NCBI GenBank assembly: GCA_903925075.1
Contig: CAIYDQ010000035.1
Location: 1 to 64,000 of the forward strand
Reading direction: 5' to 3'
Source of the DNA: an uncultured Geobacter sp.
GTDB taxonomy: Bacteria > Desulfobacterota > Desulfuromonadia > Geobacterales > Geobacteraceae
DNA length: 64,000 bases
The position numbers were made by a program, and so were the translations under genes. The notes under the pieces were generated by a model that was not told the origin of the DNA, did not search any database, and worked only from the letters and a program-made list of their open reading frames with translations. Within the stretch, counting starts at the first letter, position 1. Each line of letters starts with the position of its first letter. Below are positions 63,151-64,000 of the stretch, one piece after another.

Positions 63151-64000
63151 CTACTCGGAGGCCACTCCGGCCTCGGCGAAGGTGGCCATTTCCTTCAGCA
63201 CCTTGACGCCCGCCTCGATCAGGCTCATGGCGAGCGCGGCGCCGGTCCCCTCCCCCAACCGCAGTTGCAGGTCGAGTATCGGCTTGGCGCCGATGCGCTC
63301 CAGCATCATCCGGTGGCCGATCTCGACGGAGCTGTGGGCGGCGAACAGGTAATCGCGCACCAGCGGATGCATCTCCGAGGCGATCAGCGCGCCGGCGGTG
63401 GAGATAAAACCGTCCACCACCACCGGTATCCGGTTGGCGGCGGCCCCCAGCACCAGGCCGGCGATGCCGGCGATTTCCAGCCCTCCCACCTTGGCCAGCA
63501 CGTCCAGCGGGTCCTCGGGGTTGGGCCGGTTCAGGGCCAGCCCTGCCTCGATCACGGCGATCTTGTGCTCCAGCGCCTGATCGTTGATGCCGGTCCCCCG
63601 GTGAGTGACCTCGCGCACCGAGCAGCGGGAAAGGGCCGCGATTATGGCGGAGGAGGGGCTGGTGTTGCCGATCCCCATCTCGCCGGTGCCGATCATGGCG
63701 ATTCCCTCGGCCTTGGCCTCTTCCGCGAGCGTAATGCCGACCTCGATGGCGGCGACCGCTTCGTCCTTGGTCATGGCGCTACCCTTGGCGAAGTTGCGGG
63801 TCCCCTTGGCGATCTTGCGGATGATCAGCCCGGCGGCGGGCTCGAAATCGTAGTCCACCCCGATGTCGACCACCCGCACCTCGGCGCCGACGTGGCGCGC
63901 CAGCACGTTGACGCCGGCGCCCCCGCGCAGGAAGTTCAGCACCATCTGCGGGGTCACCTCTTTGGGGAAAAGGGACACTCCCTCCTCGACGATGCCGTGG
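63151..64000 (-). CDS. cobT: Nicotinate-nucleotide-dimethylbenzimidazole phosphoribosyltransferase, 5-prime truncated by window
   Basis: The gene enters from beyond the window edge: the frame is open to base 64000, where it reads [20 protein letters not shown], the internal CobT segment that follows the AGDHG motif. The visible 282 codons include [20 protein letters not shown]-type [31 protein letters not shown] and the C-terminal catalytic-glutamate region [18 protein letters not shown]. The enzyme activates the lower-ligand base, here probably 5-hydroxybenzimidazole, to alpha-ribazole phosphate. It is the first gene seen of the operon. Confidence 0.94.
   Translation of the reverse strand, partial: HGIVEEGVSLFPKEVTPQMVLNFLRGGAGVNVLARHVGAEVRVVDIGVDYDFEPAAGLIIRKIAKGTRNFAKGSAMTKDEAVAAIEVGITLAEEAKAEGIAMIGTGEMGIGNTSPSSAIIAALSRCSVREVTHRGTGINDQALEHKIAVIEAGLALNRPNPEDPLDVLAKVGGLEIAGIAGLVLGAAANRIPVVVDGFISTAGALIASEMHPLVRDYLFAAHSSVEIGHRMMLERIGAKPILDLQLRLGEGTGAALAMSLIEAGVKVLKEMATFAEAGVASE

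Overview
The window is about 64 kb of GC-rich chromosomal DNA with dense operons and no sign of a phage, plasmid or insertion sequence. The gene content points to a Geobacter-type anaerobe (Desulfuromonadota; Geobacter, Citrifermentans or Geomonas). The pointers are a fused NuoBCD subunit in a 13-gene complex I operon, an rng / Rieske / rplU / rpmA / obg order, a ThiC-like gene inside a cobalamin operon (the anaerobic BzaF route to the lower ligand), an FMN-binding protein close to the Desulfovibrio type, many two-component and HD-GYP signalling proteins, and type IV pilus ATPases. Species is inferred, not shown.

Layout. 1-3.8 kb: RNase G, a small Rieske protein, ribosomal proteins L21 and L27 behind a good sigma-70 promoter, and the ribosome-assembly GTPase Obg. 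4.0-6.2 kb: an HD-GYP protein and a double-hotdog acyl-CoA thioesterase. 6.3-20.8 kb (minus strand): nuoA-BCD-E-F-G-H-ank-I-J-K-L-M-N, with an ankyrin gene inserted between nuoH and nuoI and a one-base frameshift in nuoG at a run of ten C. 21-27.7 kb: single genes for redox, stress and envelope functions, including a GreA/B-like factor that appears to start at ATC, a PagL-like deacylase, two quinone-oxidoreductase-like enzymes, glycerate kinase, a peroxiredoxin and a small membrane protein with an HExxH motif.

27.8-35.3 kb is the most interesting stretch. A 33-residue peptide gene (29327-29428, minus) with a very strong ribosome binding site and a CC-containing hydrophobic C-terminus lies directly upstream of a radical SAM/SPASM maturase. 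Together they form a RiPP locus of the kind named geopeptide. Divergent to them are a TonB-dependent receptor, a periplasmic binding protein, a histidine kinase and, convergent with the kinase, a sigma-54-dependent response regulator. Three copies of a 19-base palindrome at a 64-65 base period follow the maturase gene.

35.5-44.1 kb: a 956-residue membrane patatin-like phospholipase, a heme-binding (CxxCH) sensor kinase, an SDR dehydrogenase, a MocR-type regulator divergent from an FMN-binding protein, and an alpha/beta hydrolase. 44.3-56 kb: PilT next to a degenerate PilB/GspE-like protein that lacks the Walker A motif, a PP-loop tRNA-thiolation-like protein, an HD-GYP response regulator, MtgA, PdxA, a UvrD/PcrA helicase and a chemoreceptor. 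56.3-64 kb (minus strand): cobT (cut by the window edge)-cobS-cobC-cobB-bzaF-cbiM-cbiN-cbiQ-cbiO, a compact operon joining lower-ligand synthesis and nucleotide-loop assembly with cobalt uptake. cobB carries an in-frame 9-base minisatellite.

All calls come from reading the sequence and from knowledge of the families; no database search was run. No tRNA, rRNA, CRISPR array or recognised riboswitch was seen.
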